A DNA stretch of 64,000 nucleotides from Arabidopsis thaliana (GCF_000001735.4 NC_003071.7:4767151-4831150), one strand, 5' to 3'. Positions 32,906 to 42,858 are shown, counted from the stretch's first letter. The notes: generated from the letters alone by a model not told the origin. Program-made: numbers and translations.

Positions 32906-35065
32906 ATGGCAAAATCAAGATCGATCGACATGAAGATAGCTGATCTGCTTGCGACTTTTCGCTTGCACGCAAAGTCAAAGGAAATTCATGTAGATCAAAT
33001 TGCAGAGCTAAAGCAGTTAAGAGAGACTTACAATATTGTTGAGTATCACAAAAAGTTTGAGCTGCGTAGCACAAGAGTGAATCTGACAGAATATTACTTG
33101 GTTAGAATCTATTTGGATGGTCTACAAATAGATACTCAAGTGAATGTTAAAATGTTTCAGCCTCAAACGATTCAACAATGTTTCTCAATTGGAAGATTAT
33201 ATGAGTATGCACATCATAGAAGCAGCATTGATAACGTTGGGATCCTTACACTGAAGAGAGATAGTGAACTAAAAGCTGAGGAGGATAACGAAGAAGAAGG
33301 AATTGAGGTTAAGATGGAATCGGTTGTCTGAGAAGACAATTTAGTACATGGAGCAATCATGGAAGAGGAATCGAGTTCACAGTTTCAGGTACCAATTTCA
33401 GATTCTGAGACTTTGAGGAATATTGAACTTGGGGAAGAAAATTCAAAGTTGGAAACTCTAGAGGATGCGGTGATGAATGAGAAGGAGAATCTAGAGCAAG
33501 ATGGGGTTCAAAAGTACGTTAATATGAATTTTGAGGTTGATGGTGATGTTGAGAGGAGTAAGGAAGTGTTAAGTAGCACAAAACATTGTTGTACACGCCA
33601 ACTGTTTGGTAAAAAATATCAGGCGAAAGATAGATCGAAATTGAAGAAAAGGAGAAAAGGCTTGAAGTCTTGGATGTTTAAATATAAACAAGAGAACGAG
33701 AGACTATGGAGACTACTCAATCATGCGTTATCCTTCCCAAATTTGTGTGGTCGTAGGTTTGATACGCTTGGAACAACAAAAAAGGTAAAGTTGCTTGGTG
33801 GAAGTGATAATGTCTATGTCAAGAATTCTGTGAGCTTAATCGTTGTTGGAGAAGTTTATGAAGCTTATGAGTTTGGTAGGACGTTTCGAAATAAAGAAAA
33901 AACATGAACGAAGAAGAAAACAAAAAGGGTCAAATCTTGGATGTTCAAATTCAGAAATAAGAAGAGTGATCCAAGTCATGGAGAACAATCTGTGTATGAT
34001 AAGATTATAATGGTAAAGGAACAGATGTTGCAAACCAGTTTGGTTATTCACAAACTCATAAGAAACAAAAAGACCAAGTTTTCCAAGCGGTGGTGGTTTA
34101 AGTACAAATCTGTGAAAGAAGGTATGAAGAGACTACACATTGAGTTGAGTTCTAAGTACAAGTTTGAAGTTGGAGAGTGGTTTAAAAATGGGAACATGAA
34201 TATGAGATTGTTTGTACAGATCAAACATGCATCACAAGCTCTTTTAAGAAGATACGACTTGCAAAGGAAGATGCAGAAACTGAAGTGTCCCAAATCCTGG
34301 AAATTTAAATTTAAAAGCAGTTCGGTGGAATGCAAATTGAAGTGTGGTAAATCTTGGAACTTTCATGACCAAATCAGACTGATACAGGGTGAATTAGTGG
34401 AGACGGGGAGACTGTCTAAGCTGAGATTGAAGAAACATCACTTGTTACAATGGTTATGGAAGAGCTGGTGTCCTATAGTGCTTTATGAATATTTTGTTTG
34501 GGAACATAGTGACAAATGGAAGCAGCCCTTAAGCAGTAGGTTATTGGTTTATTACCATGTGTGGTATCGTTGGAAGGCTCGGTGTTCGATAAATATTGAC
34601 CATGAGTTAGAAGTGGCTGCTTACTATGAACAACTACATGTTTTCGATGGTGTAGTTGTGAATGTGTTGCTTCAGCATTCAACGGATCTCTTTATTAGAT
34701 TGCAGAGTACGAAGAAACACAGGAAATGTCCTAAGTCTTGGATGTTCAATTTCAGAAAACTAAGAAAAAGAAAGAAGAAGACTACCCAACCGCTTGTTCT
34801 GATCGTTACTTAATTGGAAAACAAAAAGAAATGGAGAAAGATGAGGGTTAAGAAACGTGACAATCTCTCTTGGAAAGAAGCTGCAAGGACTATGATACAC
34901 AACCACAAAGCTTATGAAGAGGTCCAAAGTTTGTTGTGGTTCTGGTTAAGTGATCAAATATGGATGATGCTGAGACTGCTTGGGCGGTTTGTATGCTTTG
35001 TTGCAGCAATAGCTTTATATCAACCATGTGGGCATGGTTTTTTGGGAAGGAAGGATTTGATATAG
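32906..35065 (+). pseudogene. gag-like protein fused to a repeated basic KSW-F-K region
   Basis: One frame of 720 codons runs from ATG 32,906 to TGA at 35,063-35,065, interrupted only by TGA at 33,329, TGA at 33,905 and TAA at 34,811. Residues about 30-105 (IAELKQLRETYNIVEYHKKF and VKMFQPQTIQQCFSIGRLYE) match the second half of plant retrotransposon gag domains. An acidic segment follows (ELGEENSKLETLEDAVM). From 33.65 kb the protein is Lys/Trp-rich with six copies of a motif like K-S-W-[MK]-F-[KN]-[FY]-[KR], for example GLKSWMFKYKQ, RVKSWMFKFRN, FSKRWWFKYKS and CPKSWMFNFRK. The motif region might bind nucleic acid or membranes, but this is a guess. No frameshift is present, which suggests late or slow decay. 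Confidence 0.75.
35043..35056 (+). other. Polypurine tract of the compact element
   Basis: TGGGAAGGAAGGAT, directly before the 3' LTR; the usual plus-strand primer site. Confidence 0.75.
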
Positions 35066-35418
35066 GAAAAGGGCTAAGAAGAGTAGACACGTGAACAGTG
35101 TTGATTAAAAGAATGAATCAACGACTGAGATAAAGTTACCAAAGATGGTTGGGTTTAAAGGAAGCTGAAGATCAGAGTTGAGTTTAATCGTGAATAATTG
35201 TTGAAGTTAGTTGTTCTTCCCTCTTTGAGGTTTCTGGGTTTTGGGTAATATGATTCATCCTCTGTGAAGAACATTGTTCTTGCAAGGTGGATCTAGTGAT
35301 TCCCTTGTTTTATGAACATTGGATCACATTGTTATCTTTTTCATATTAATCGGAAGTGTTTTTGGGTTGTTTGATCGATTGTTGTGGTTGATTAACAGAT
35401 CGTGATTTGTTTTTATCA
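35058..35418 (+). repeat. 3' LTR of the compact element, 361 bp
   Basis: Same orientation as the downstream CDC26-TTM3 gene, with its end 224 bp before the CDC26 start codon. It keeps the CACGTG at 35,088-35,093. An LTR this close can act as an alternative promoter; that is inference. Confidence 0.93.
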
Positions 35419-35540
35419 TTTTCACAATCTACCCTAGATCCACCAAAGAACATAAAACTCGGTAAACAAACCTGTTGCCACAACCACAATCCACAATCCA
35501 GAATCCACAATCAGAGAATTTAAGTCCAGCAAGCCAGAAA

Positions 35541-35577
35541 TGGGCCAACTATTTAACGGACCTTATATATATGGGCC
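35541..35577 (+). promoter_or_regulatory. CDC26-TTM3 core promoter: two TGGGCC boxes around a TATA box
   Basis: TGGGCC occurs at 35,541-35,546 and 35,572-35,577, with TTATATATA at 35,563-35,571. TGGGCC/T (site II) elements are common in promoters of plant genes tied to cell proliferation, which suits an anaphase-promoting complex subunit. Transcription would start near 35,595-35,605. Confidence 0.65.
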
Positions 35578-35642
35578 TAGGTTAGTCCAATCACAAGAAC
35601 AAAAGCATGAGGATGATACAGAGATCACTTTGTATCGAAGAA

Positions 35643-35840
35643 ATGTTGAGAAGAAAACCAACAAAAATCCAACTCAAAATCGAAGACCGTGAAGAGCTTG
35701 AACAATCCCGCAAATCTCAACCATCCACCACCACAACCACCGCACCATCTTCCTCCTCCGCCGCCTCCTCTCTCCACCACCTCATAGACCCAAAACACAA
35801 AAACCCTTCCTCCAAATCCGACCGAATCGGTCTCTCTTAA
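35643..35840 (+). CDS. CDC26: Anaphase-promoting complex subunit CDC26
   Basis: The 65-residue product begins [20 protein letters not shown] and ends KSDRIGLS. The N-terminus is the conserved CDC26 segment that lies in the TPR groove of APC6/CDC16 and stabilises it in the APC/C, the ubiquitin ligase that triggers anaphase. A Ser/Thr-rich linker (residues about 30-45) and a basic tail follow. The frame stays open upstream to ATG 35,607, adding 12 residues (MRMIQRSLCIEE). I chose 35,643 because the family starts at MLRRKP and 65 residues is the known plant length. It is the first cistron of a bicistronic unit: the stop at 35,838-35,840 is 8 bases before the TTM3 ATG. No intron is needed. Confidence 0.93.
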
Positions 35841-35848
35841 AACACTCC

Positions 35849-36481
35849 ATGGAAGTCGAAGTCAAGCTCCGTCTCCTAACCGCCGCTGCTCATCTCCGTC
35901 TCACCACTCTCCTCACTCCATACCACCTCAAAACCCTTCACCAACGCAACACCTTCTTCGACACACCCAAAAACGACCTCTCTCTCCGCCGCGCCGTCCT
36001 CCGTCTCCGCTTCCTTCAAAACGCCGCCGTTTCCGCGGCTTCTCCTTCTCCGCCGCGTTGTATCGTCTCTCTTAAAGCGAAGCCAACTCTAGCTAATGGG
36101 ATTAGTCGTGTGGAGGAAGATGAAGAGGAGATTGAGTATTGGATTGGTAAAGAATGTGTTGAGTCACCGGCTAAGCTCTCAGATATTGGATCTAGGGTTT
36201 TGAAAAGGGTTAAAGAGGAATATGGGTTTAATGACTTTTTAGGGTTTGTTTGTTTAGGTGGCTTTGAGAATGTTAGGAATGTTTATGAGTGGAGAGGTGT
36301 TAAACTTGAGGTTGATGAGACTAAGTATGATTTTGGGAATTGTTATGAGATTGAATGTGAGACAGAGGAACCAGAGCGTGTTAAGACAATGATTGAGGAG
36401 TTTCTTACAGAGGAGAAGATTGAGTTTTCGAATTCCGACATGACAAAGTTTGCTGTTTTCCGGTCAGGAAAACTTCCTTGA
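35849..36481 (+). CDS. TTM3: Triphosphate tunnel metalloenzyme 3 (CYTH domain tripolyphosphatase)
   Basis: Intact 210-residue CYTH domain protein. It opens [10 protein letters not shown] with the ExExK signature (Glu2, Glu4, Lys6) that binds metal and triphosphate. Further tunnel-lining residues are in [40 protein letters not shown] and CYEIECE. Plant TTM3 hydrolyses inorganic tripolyphosphate and affects root growth in A. thaliana. The ORF is in a different frame from CDC26 and 8 bases behind its stop, so it is translated from the same transcript, by reinitiation or leaky scanning. The first 70 codons are C-rich and the rest G/T-rich, a visible switch near 36,070. No intron in the CDS. Confidence 0.96.
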
Positions 36482-36485
36482 CAAT

Positions 36486-36983
36486 GTAAGTCTTTCTTAA
36501 TCTCTGTGGTTAGCTTGTTTGGTTGTTGTAAATTCATCAGTAAAGTTATAAGTACTTTTTCTTTCTGAAGTCAAGATAAGTTTTTGAAGACATGGTTTCT
36601 GTTAGATTATAGTATAGAATCTTCCTTTGTATAGATGGGTCTAAAACATTTCAATATGATGTCTTATTGTTAGTTTGCTTGTTGGTCTGAATGACAAAAG
36701 TTTTCACCTTGATGTAGAGACTTTGGGTGAATATACTATTCTGATTCCTTGATATATGTCATAGACACATTACTCTTCTATCAATATGTATTGCTAAATA
36801 TCTTCATATGGATTCTTTGAAGAGACTCATACAATTTTGGTTTTATCTTGTTTGGGTCCATAAATCTAATCTTGTTTGGTTTTATCTCTTCTCTCAATAT
36901 GTATTGCTAAATAAATATCTTCATATCTTCATATGGATGCTTTAAAGAGACTCATACAATTTACTGTGATGTGTATTGAATAG
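36486..36983 (+). other. Candidate intron in the TTM3 3' UTR
   Basis: Five bases after the TTM3 stop there is GTAAGTC (36,486), and ATTGAATAG|GTGGG at 36,983 is a fair acceptor after a T-rich tract. An intron this close to the stop would not trigger nonsense-mediated decay. It contains a 113-bp offset duplication (TCAATATGTATTGCTAAAT at 36,781 and 36,894). Unproven. Confidence 0.35.
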
Positions 36984-38009
36984 GTGGGAGAAACGGTGGC
37001 TCTAATTAGAAGAGTGGTTTCTTGGTTCAGGGATTTTGGTCATCAGCATTGGTCAAGTGATATTGATTGCAAGAAAGTTTACTATTGAACTAGATGATCT
37101 CAGTTTGTACTATTTTTCTTTAGGCCTTGTCCATCTTTGACTCTTTAAGTACTGGTTCATGAGCCTTGGTATTATTTTGGAATTGTTTTTTTTGTAAATT
37201 TTATCTTTTACCAAAAAATTACATCCATCTGACTACAAACATGAACACGAGAGAGAACCTAATGTGGAGACAAATGAAGGGTTTTTATAGGACCCGTGGT
37301 TGGAAGGGAGAGGAGTCAGTTTGTGATAGTCTGAGCTGCTTCAAGTCTAAGAGAAGTTGTAGAGGCATGATTGATGGTGAAGATCTGTGTGTTCCGTTAC
37401 CGTATTAGTAGAACCCTCACCTTTGTATTCTGGCATTGGACAATGAGACCAACATGCAATGGTTTGACTAACCATTGCCATTCATTGGAGGAGAATGACC
37501 AAAGCTAGTGGAAAAAGGGAGCCAAATCTTGTGGGAGAATTTGCATTCGAAGAATAGATGTGATGTGAACAGACTCAACTCGCAATAGTCTGTTTCATGA
37601 AGGATTCAGAGCAAAATCGTGAATACGAAGCAATGCATATGTTCCCGACCTTGACTTTTCTAATGGTTTCTTTTGTTTATTTCATTTGTCATGTTACAAC
37701 ATATATCCCGTGGAAGACCATAAGGGATTACAAAAGTATTATGGTTCTTTGTTTGTTTTGTCATCTACTTTTCAACCTTCTATCGAACCATGCAAATTGG
37801 CAGTTTATGAGGATTTATATCTAAACATTTTAACTCACTTAAATATCGTAAAATTCGAGCAAGTTTTCTGTTTACTAAACTTCTATTAAAATAAAAAAAA
37901 ATTGATTGGTTACTCAATTCGAATGATATTTTTTTCATAAACAACATAATAGTCTCTTAAACAAAATAATCGAAATTAACCAGTCTACATAGACTTTTTC
38001 TTTGTTTGG
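36984..38009. other. TTM3 3' UTR and intergenic DNA
   Basis: The TTM3 transcript probably ends near 37,150-37,210. Beyond that only short ORFs without domains occur. A perfect 8-bp hairpin (CAATGGTT tgact AACCATTG) lies at 37,458-37,478. Confidence 0.5.
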
Positions 38010-38290
38010 TTGATAGCAAAAACTCCATTATATTAAGTTATCAGAAAAAAACTTTCTTCTAAAGAGAACCAATCGGAAAAACTTGTATTTTCTTTTCTAG
38101 GAAACTAGGTGGTGAAACCATTAAACCTTTTAGAATCTAATATACTTTCTTGAGTTCTTGTATAACACTTTTGCGTACTCAGTTAAATAATTATTGGAAG
38201 GGAATGCAATCCCCTAATTGAGTATTCCTCCCACTTCATGTCAATGCAAATAATCTTGTGTGATTTGTAACCACAATTGACGGAGTTGTT
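38010..38290 (-). mobile_element. Possible LINE 3' end fragment
   Basis: Around 38,030 'ATATTAAGTTATC' and the following AAAGAGAACCAATCGG resemble bases 4,655-4,700 next to the LINE RNase H fragment (ATATTAAGTTATC, AGAGAGGACCATTC), so both may be 3' untranslated regions of related LINEs. No clear protein remains. Confidence 0.4.
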
Positions 38291-38711
38291 GTCAAGCTCT
38301 TGCTATAATAGCGAATAGGTTTTTTCTTTTGGGTTTATTTCTCTTATTGCACGAGCTTTTGTACAACCACAAGATTGTATCTCTATACGTTAAGTACTAA
38401 ACAGCTGCAACAATGACAAGACAAACTGCAATGGCAACCAAGAAACTGCCAAGCTCAACAAACATTCATGCCTCTATCCGTAGACAGATGTAGAAGAGAG
38501 GAAGAGAAGAGACCACATTCTAAACATAGAAGATAGCTAAAATCCACATCGAAAAATCACACAAGACAACAAATAGTAACAACAGAGAAGATAAAAGTTC
38601 AATAAGAGGACGATAAGATAAGTTTTCCTACACTACTTAAACCAACACAGAGCATCCTCTTCAAGTCTTTAAGCCATTTTTAAACCACAAACACTCATGA
38701 ACTCATCATCA

Positions 38712-40014
38712 TCATTTTCTCTTCTTCGATGGCGGCTGGCGAACATCATCATCATCTTCCTCATCATCGTCTTCTTCCTCATCTTCATTGTCCTCATCCT
38801 CGTCATCATTATCACCCTCCTCATCATCGTCATCTTCATCATCGCTTCCTCCTCCACCATTGGTCACAGGATCATCCTCTGGATCAGCTTCTTCTTCTCC
38901 TTCATCCCCTTCACCCCCTGAGAAATCTTCATCATTAGCATCATCCTCATCATCGTCGTCCTCATCAGCGTCTTCATCATCGTCGTCATCGTCACTGTCA
39001 CTAGCATCTTTGTTTTCCTCAATACGGCTTCCTCTTTTGTAACCCTCCTTGACAGACAACCTAGAGCAAAGATAAATTTTAGATTAGTCCATTTAGACAC
39101 AACTCTTGCGCCTCGACAATAGAAAGCGAAAGAAAACGAAAGGCGTGCCCGTCCTCACCTCTGGTCAACAGCAACCAAACCTATCAGTAATGATTCTGCC
39201 TGAAATGATCACCAAGAATGCTAGTTAAAATAGGAAGACAGAAACTAAACATCTGAATGTGACAAAGATATGATGCATTGATGCAAGATTCGTTTAAAAT
39301 AGAAAGCAAATAACAACAACCACCAACACAATGTATTAAATCTAAACTTGCAAAGAGAAACTTTTGATTGTGTGTAGCTCTATAACCCAACTTCAAGAAC
39401 ACATTACAAAGAAACACACAATCAATGCACAATAAATAAACAGCAATTAGCAAAACCGACAAAATAAAACTGACCAATTAACAAAAAGAGAGGCACTAGA
39501 CATTGTTTCTAAGCTCTATTCAACTTCATTAACAACAAATGGCAAAACCCACAAAAGATAAGTGACCAGTCAACAAAAAAGAGTGACACTGGACATTGTT
39601 CCTAAGCTACAATTCAACTTCATTGTTCAAAGACTTATCTAGAGCCATTAACACATAAGACTATAGTCAAACATAGCTATATTCAAACAATCAAACTATC
39701 AAATACAAATCTAGAACACAAAAACAGAAATCTGAATTTACAAATCTATAAACTTTGGACTAAGACAATTCCAACAGAACATAACTACACGACAGCTAAG
39801 AAAAACTACAAATACAATCCAAACAGAGAAACACGAAGCTAACAATGCAAATCTAGACCACAGAAATCAAGAAGACTGATAAAAAACTGTTCTTTACCAC
39901 AAGGAGAAGACAAGCCAGATTCTTTCCGACGAGGAGGAGAAAAGACTCAGTGACAGAGCAAGCCCATGTCTCCTGTCTCTGCGTCTTCATTGACCCAACA
40001 GCAACCACTTCCAT
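38712..40014 (-). CDS. Three-exon gene for an Asp/Glu-rich protein with basic C-terminal tail
   Basis: Exons on the minus strand: 40,014-39,898 (ATG, 39 codons), 39,199-39,159 (41 bp) and 39,060-38,712. All junctions are GT...AG (CTTGTG|GTAAAG, TTTCAG|GCAGAA, CCAGAG|GTGAGG, CTCTAG|GTTGTC) and the frame stays open, giving 168 residues. The product has an N-terminal part (MEVVAVGSMKTQRQ, then SFLLLVGKNL and LLIGLVAVDQRLSVKEGY). From residue about 70 it has long runs of Asp and Glu, ending PPSKKRK, a likely nuclear localisation signal. Acidic proteins of this type often bind histones or basic proteins in the nucleus, but I do not recognise a named family. I believe it corresponds to an A. thaliana gene near TTM3. 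It is convergent with TTM3. Confidence 0.8.
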
Positions 40015-40160
40015 ATCTACTCAAAATTGAACACAAAAACAGTCTTGTAAGAGATGAGAAGACAGAAAGTGTTCAACTTTCCTACTGGAGACCAAGAGAC
40101 AGGGAGAGAGAATAAGAGGAGAGAACCTGAGTAGCTTATGTGTCTAGATCCGGTCAAGGT

Positions 40161-40190
40161 AAACCCTAGATTTTGGTACGACTAGGGTTT
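40161..40190. promoter_or_regulatory. Telo-box pair in the promoter of the acidic-protein gene
   Basis: AAACCCTAG at 40,161-40,169 and its reverse complement CTAGGGTTT at 40,182-40,190, about 150 bp upstream of the start codon. Telo-boxes (AAACCCTA) are common in plant promoters of growth-related genes. Confidence 0.5.
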
Positions 40191-40214
40191 TTTGGTCTAT
40201 GAGGTAAGATTTGA

Positions 40215-41248
40215 TTTATAGACAGATTAATTGCTATGTCGACCGATGATAGCAAATTTTTGATTGGTCAATTTTCTTTATGGTTTAAGGGAATAAATTA
40301 AAATATAATTTAGGTTTTTTTTGGGAGAAATTAAAAATAAACTTTAATTTAATGTGAAAGACTCTTAAGTTTATACAAGATATTTATAATTTTATTATAG
40401 TTTCATATAAGATTTTAATTATTGTAAAAATTTGTATTCATATATTAAGTTCAAAACCAAAATTATTATGAACAAATACCAAAACTTAAGTTTTTGGTTA
40501 AATCTTTATTGTATTTATTACCATTAAATTTTTGTTTTTCTATTTCTTATTAATAATTTTTATTTGTGCAAACTTTTAACGTCCATCATTACTAATAATA
40601 GACCCTAGAGCTATTATAATTTAACTGTTGAAAAATAGATAAATAGATATAAAAAAAATTAATTGGTGAAATTAGATATATTATCTTATATTTTTGAAGT
40701 ATTTATGATAGATTTTGTCTAATATATGATTTCAATTCAAAACCAATTGGTAATGATTGGAGAGACATTAACACTTTTATATAATATTCTACTTTTTTTC
40801 TATCTTTTCAACATGAGATCGTTCTTCAATACGTCTTATTGAGATAGCTTTAATGTCAGGGGAGTCTATTTTTGCCAAATTCTAACCCCATATCTCCCCA
40901 CTATAAACAGAAATTAATATTGATTTAATTTTAAGTGGGGATTTTACCAATATACCCCAATCGAAATCTAACTTTTACAGAGAAAACATGGATCTATTCG
41001 AACCTACACCCGACCCATCTCTCCCAAACGGATACTCAAGTTTCGATAATTGGATTTCAATTTTCGAGGGGACTCTTCGATTTCTCAAACTCTCTGTTCT
41101 CAACGAAGAACCCTAATCTGCTCTTCTTATTCTTCTCATTCTTCTACGCGTAATTGCTAAGTGTTCTTGGAGAATTTGATTTCGAAAGCAAATGAAATTT
41201 TTTGAGTTTCGTTTCTCTTTTGTAACCTTCATTTTCTCGTTTCAAATA
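40215..41248. other. AT-rich spacer leading into a MULE-like region
   Basis: No gene up to 40,850. From about 40,859 the motif CAGGGGAGTCTATTTTTGCC and the following ACCCCATATCTCCCC and GGGGATTTTACC words look like a transposon end, possibly of a MULE that also includes 41,249-41,670 and 59,033-60,360. No matching right end was confirmed. Confidence 0.35.
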
Positions 41249-41614
41249 ATGCCTCTAAAGAAAACTGGGTTAAAGAGGAAGAGAGGAGTAACAAACGACG
41301 CCAATTGATGGAGGAACAAAGGTAACGACAGAGCAGCCATCCTCGACGGAGGAGCCATCCTCGACGGAGGAAAATAAGGTAATTTAGAGGCAATGGAAGA
41401 AGAGAAGTCTGACAAGAATGAGGAGGAAAAGTCTGAGAAAAATGAGGAAGAAGAGAGTGAAGAAGAAGAGAAAGAAGAAGGGAATGACGATGTAGGAGAG
41501 TCCTCCTCCGATGATAGTAGTAGAACCTTGGACAGAGAGTCCTCCTCCGATGAGAGTATGGAGGATGAGATTGCAGTGCAAAATGCGGCAAAAAATGCTA
41601 CGGTAAGTATTTGA
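41249..41614 (+). pseudogene. Glu/Lys-rich ORF of the MULE-like region
   Basis: An opening MPLKKTGLKRKRGVTNDAN looks like a start with a nuclear localisation signal and then hits a stop. The next open segment (41,393-41,614) reads MEEEKSDKNEEEKSEKNEEE, continues acidic, has two SSSD clusters and ends near NAAKNATVSI. A tandem CCATCCTCGACGGAGGAG repeat at about 41,338 separates them. Highly charged proteins of this kind occur beside Ulp1-like proteases in Arabidopsis KI-MULEs, but no protease domain is visible because LTR elements interrupt the locus at 41,670. The identity is a guess. Confidence 0.35.
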
Positions 41615-41670
41615 ATGGTGTGAAACTGGTAGAACAGTATAAAACTATGATTTCTGGGTAATACTGTTAT
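41615..41670 (+). repeat. Partial unit of the 90-bp minisatellite, left of the Ty3-gypsy element
   Basis: ATGATTTCTGGGTAATACTG matches the unit repeated at 59,033-59,262. The array is split by the two retrotransposons. The last five bases, GTTAT (41,666-41,670), are the left target duplication of the Ty3-gypsy element. Confidence 0.75.
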
Positions 41671-42122
41671 TGTGGATGTCGGAATCCGCAATTAGGAATT
41701 TGTGGATGTTGCGAGGACCTTAAACATTGTTAGTCGAGCTAAGACTAAATCGGACAATATTTCAGTTAATCGGAATTTTTTTGTATATTAATTTTTCTGT
41801 CCCCTTTACAAATTTCGATCTCGCTCTCTTTATACAACAAGACCTAATAAATGAATACAACAATCACGCCGCGAATAATGCCTCATCAATGCTTACGTTT
41901 CGTATCAACACTTCGCGCATTCACGTCGCCTCATTTATTTTGTTGATTCTGCGTTACTTAACGCTCAAAATACTTTCACACAGGCCGGGCCTCGAATGGG
42001 CCCTCGAAGCCCACTTCGCTATTGACAGACTCAGGCCCATCTCCTGGTCCAGAACTTCGAGCCCATTGATTGATGATGATGGATCTCGGGTCGGGGCAAA
42101 CTAACGAGATCCGACATCCACA
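41671..42122 (-). repeat. 3' LTR of the Tat element, 452 bp, with polypurine tract beside it
   Basis: TGTGGATGTCGG...CCGACATCCACA. Bases 42,124-42,135 read on the minus strand as TTGGGGGGCAAA, the polypurine tract preceding the LTR, which fixes the minus orientation. Confidence 0.92.
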
Positions 42123-42135
42123 ATTTGCCCCCCAA

Positions 42136-42858
42136 GTCTTCGAAAAAGAGAAATGAATTCGAAAACTTAAATTGACTTCATCTCGCAATCCCACCAATTA
42201 CGGGATCAGTTCGGGATTCCTTTTCCTTAACCGCATATGCTCGAGGTAAAATAGGAAACAAAATCCCGTGACTTTCCAAATTTCATCGGGAAGAGTGTGA
42301 CGTTTCGTGATCCTACGGTTTTTCCTTTTCCCGCTCATTCGTCCACTATTTAATCGAATCAACCCCTCGTCTTCTTCACTTTCATTTATAAGTTCCAGCG
42401 ACTCGTCTTTAAGTTTTTCCAAGTAAATTCTCTTTATTCCCTCTCTGCTTTTGCTTCTATTCTTTAGACGTTAGGAATCGTGCCGGAATTTTTAGTTTAG
42501 AATCGCTTAGGGTTTGAACGGACTGTTCCTCGGTCAAAAATTCTTACCGATTCATAGATTTTCAACGTTGATTCCGAAGGTTTCGCCGCTCGCCACCGTT
42601 ACTCTCTCTCTACGCCACGGTTCTCGTTAACGCCGCCGACGGTGCTGCCTCTTATATCCCAGATCTCGACGGAGATTGTCTTTGTGTTCTTGAAACGTTG
42701 AAGAAGATCTTCATCGTGTTCTTGAATTTCTCTGAACCGAGTAGTCTCCGAAGAAAATTAGCCGCGAGGTATTCTCTATTGGGGGTCAGTTCGGGACTTA
42801 TAAAACTTCGCTTTCAACCTCGAGTAGACTCACCTTACTCAGAGGGGCCCATCAGATC
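42136..42858. mobile_element. Untranslated region and likely promoter of the antisense ORF
   Basis: Between the 3' LTR and the plus-strand ORF. The pyrimidine-rich plus strand with CTCTCTCT near 42,603 looks like a plant 5' leader. No reliable TATA box was identified. Confidence 0.4.

Larger units (their letters stand above)
32491..35418 (+). mobile_element. Compact LTR retrotransposon with gag-like plus KSW-motif frame, TTTTC target duplication
   Basis: LTRs at 32,491-32,872 and 35,058-35,418 start TGATATAGG and end TTATCA. TTTTC flanks both sides (32,486-32,490 and 35,419-35,423). A primer site follows the 5' LTR (GGTATCAGAGC, tRNA-iMet type) and a purine tract precedes the 3' LTR. The 2.2-kb interior carries one reading frame and no protease, RT or integrase, so movement would need help from another element. 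The two LTRs differ by roughly 15 substitutions and two indels, one of them a T-rich insertion of about 17 bp in the 5' LTR. Confidence 0.92.

Noticed and set aside
37166..37889. Three ORFs of 67-80 codons downstream of TTM3
   Set aside because: No domain, AT-rich codons, overlapping frames; likely UTR and spacer.
38697..39042. Plus-strand Ser- and His-rich ORFs
   Set aside because: They are the antisense of the Asp/Glu codons of the acidic-protein gene.
41727..42104. 125-codon plus-strand ORF, and a similar one at 51,281-51,532
   Set aside because: Both are in the LTRs of the Tat element and are repeated only because the LTR is.
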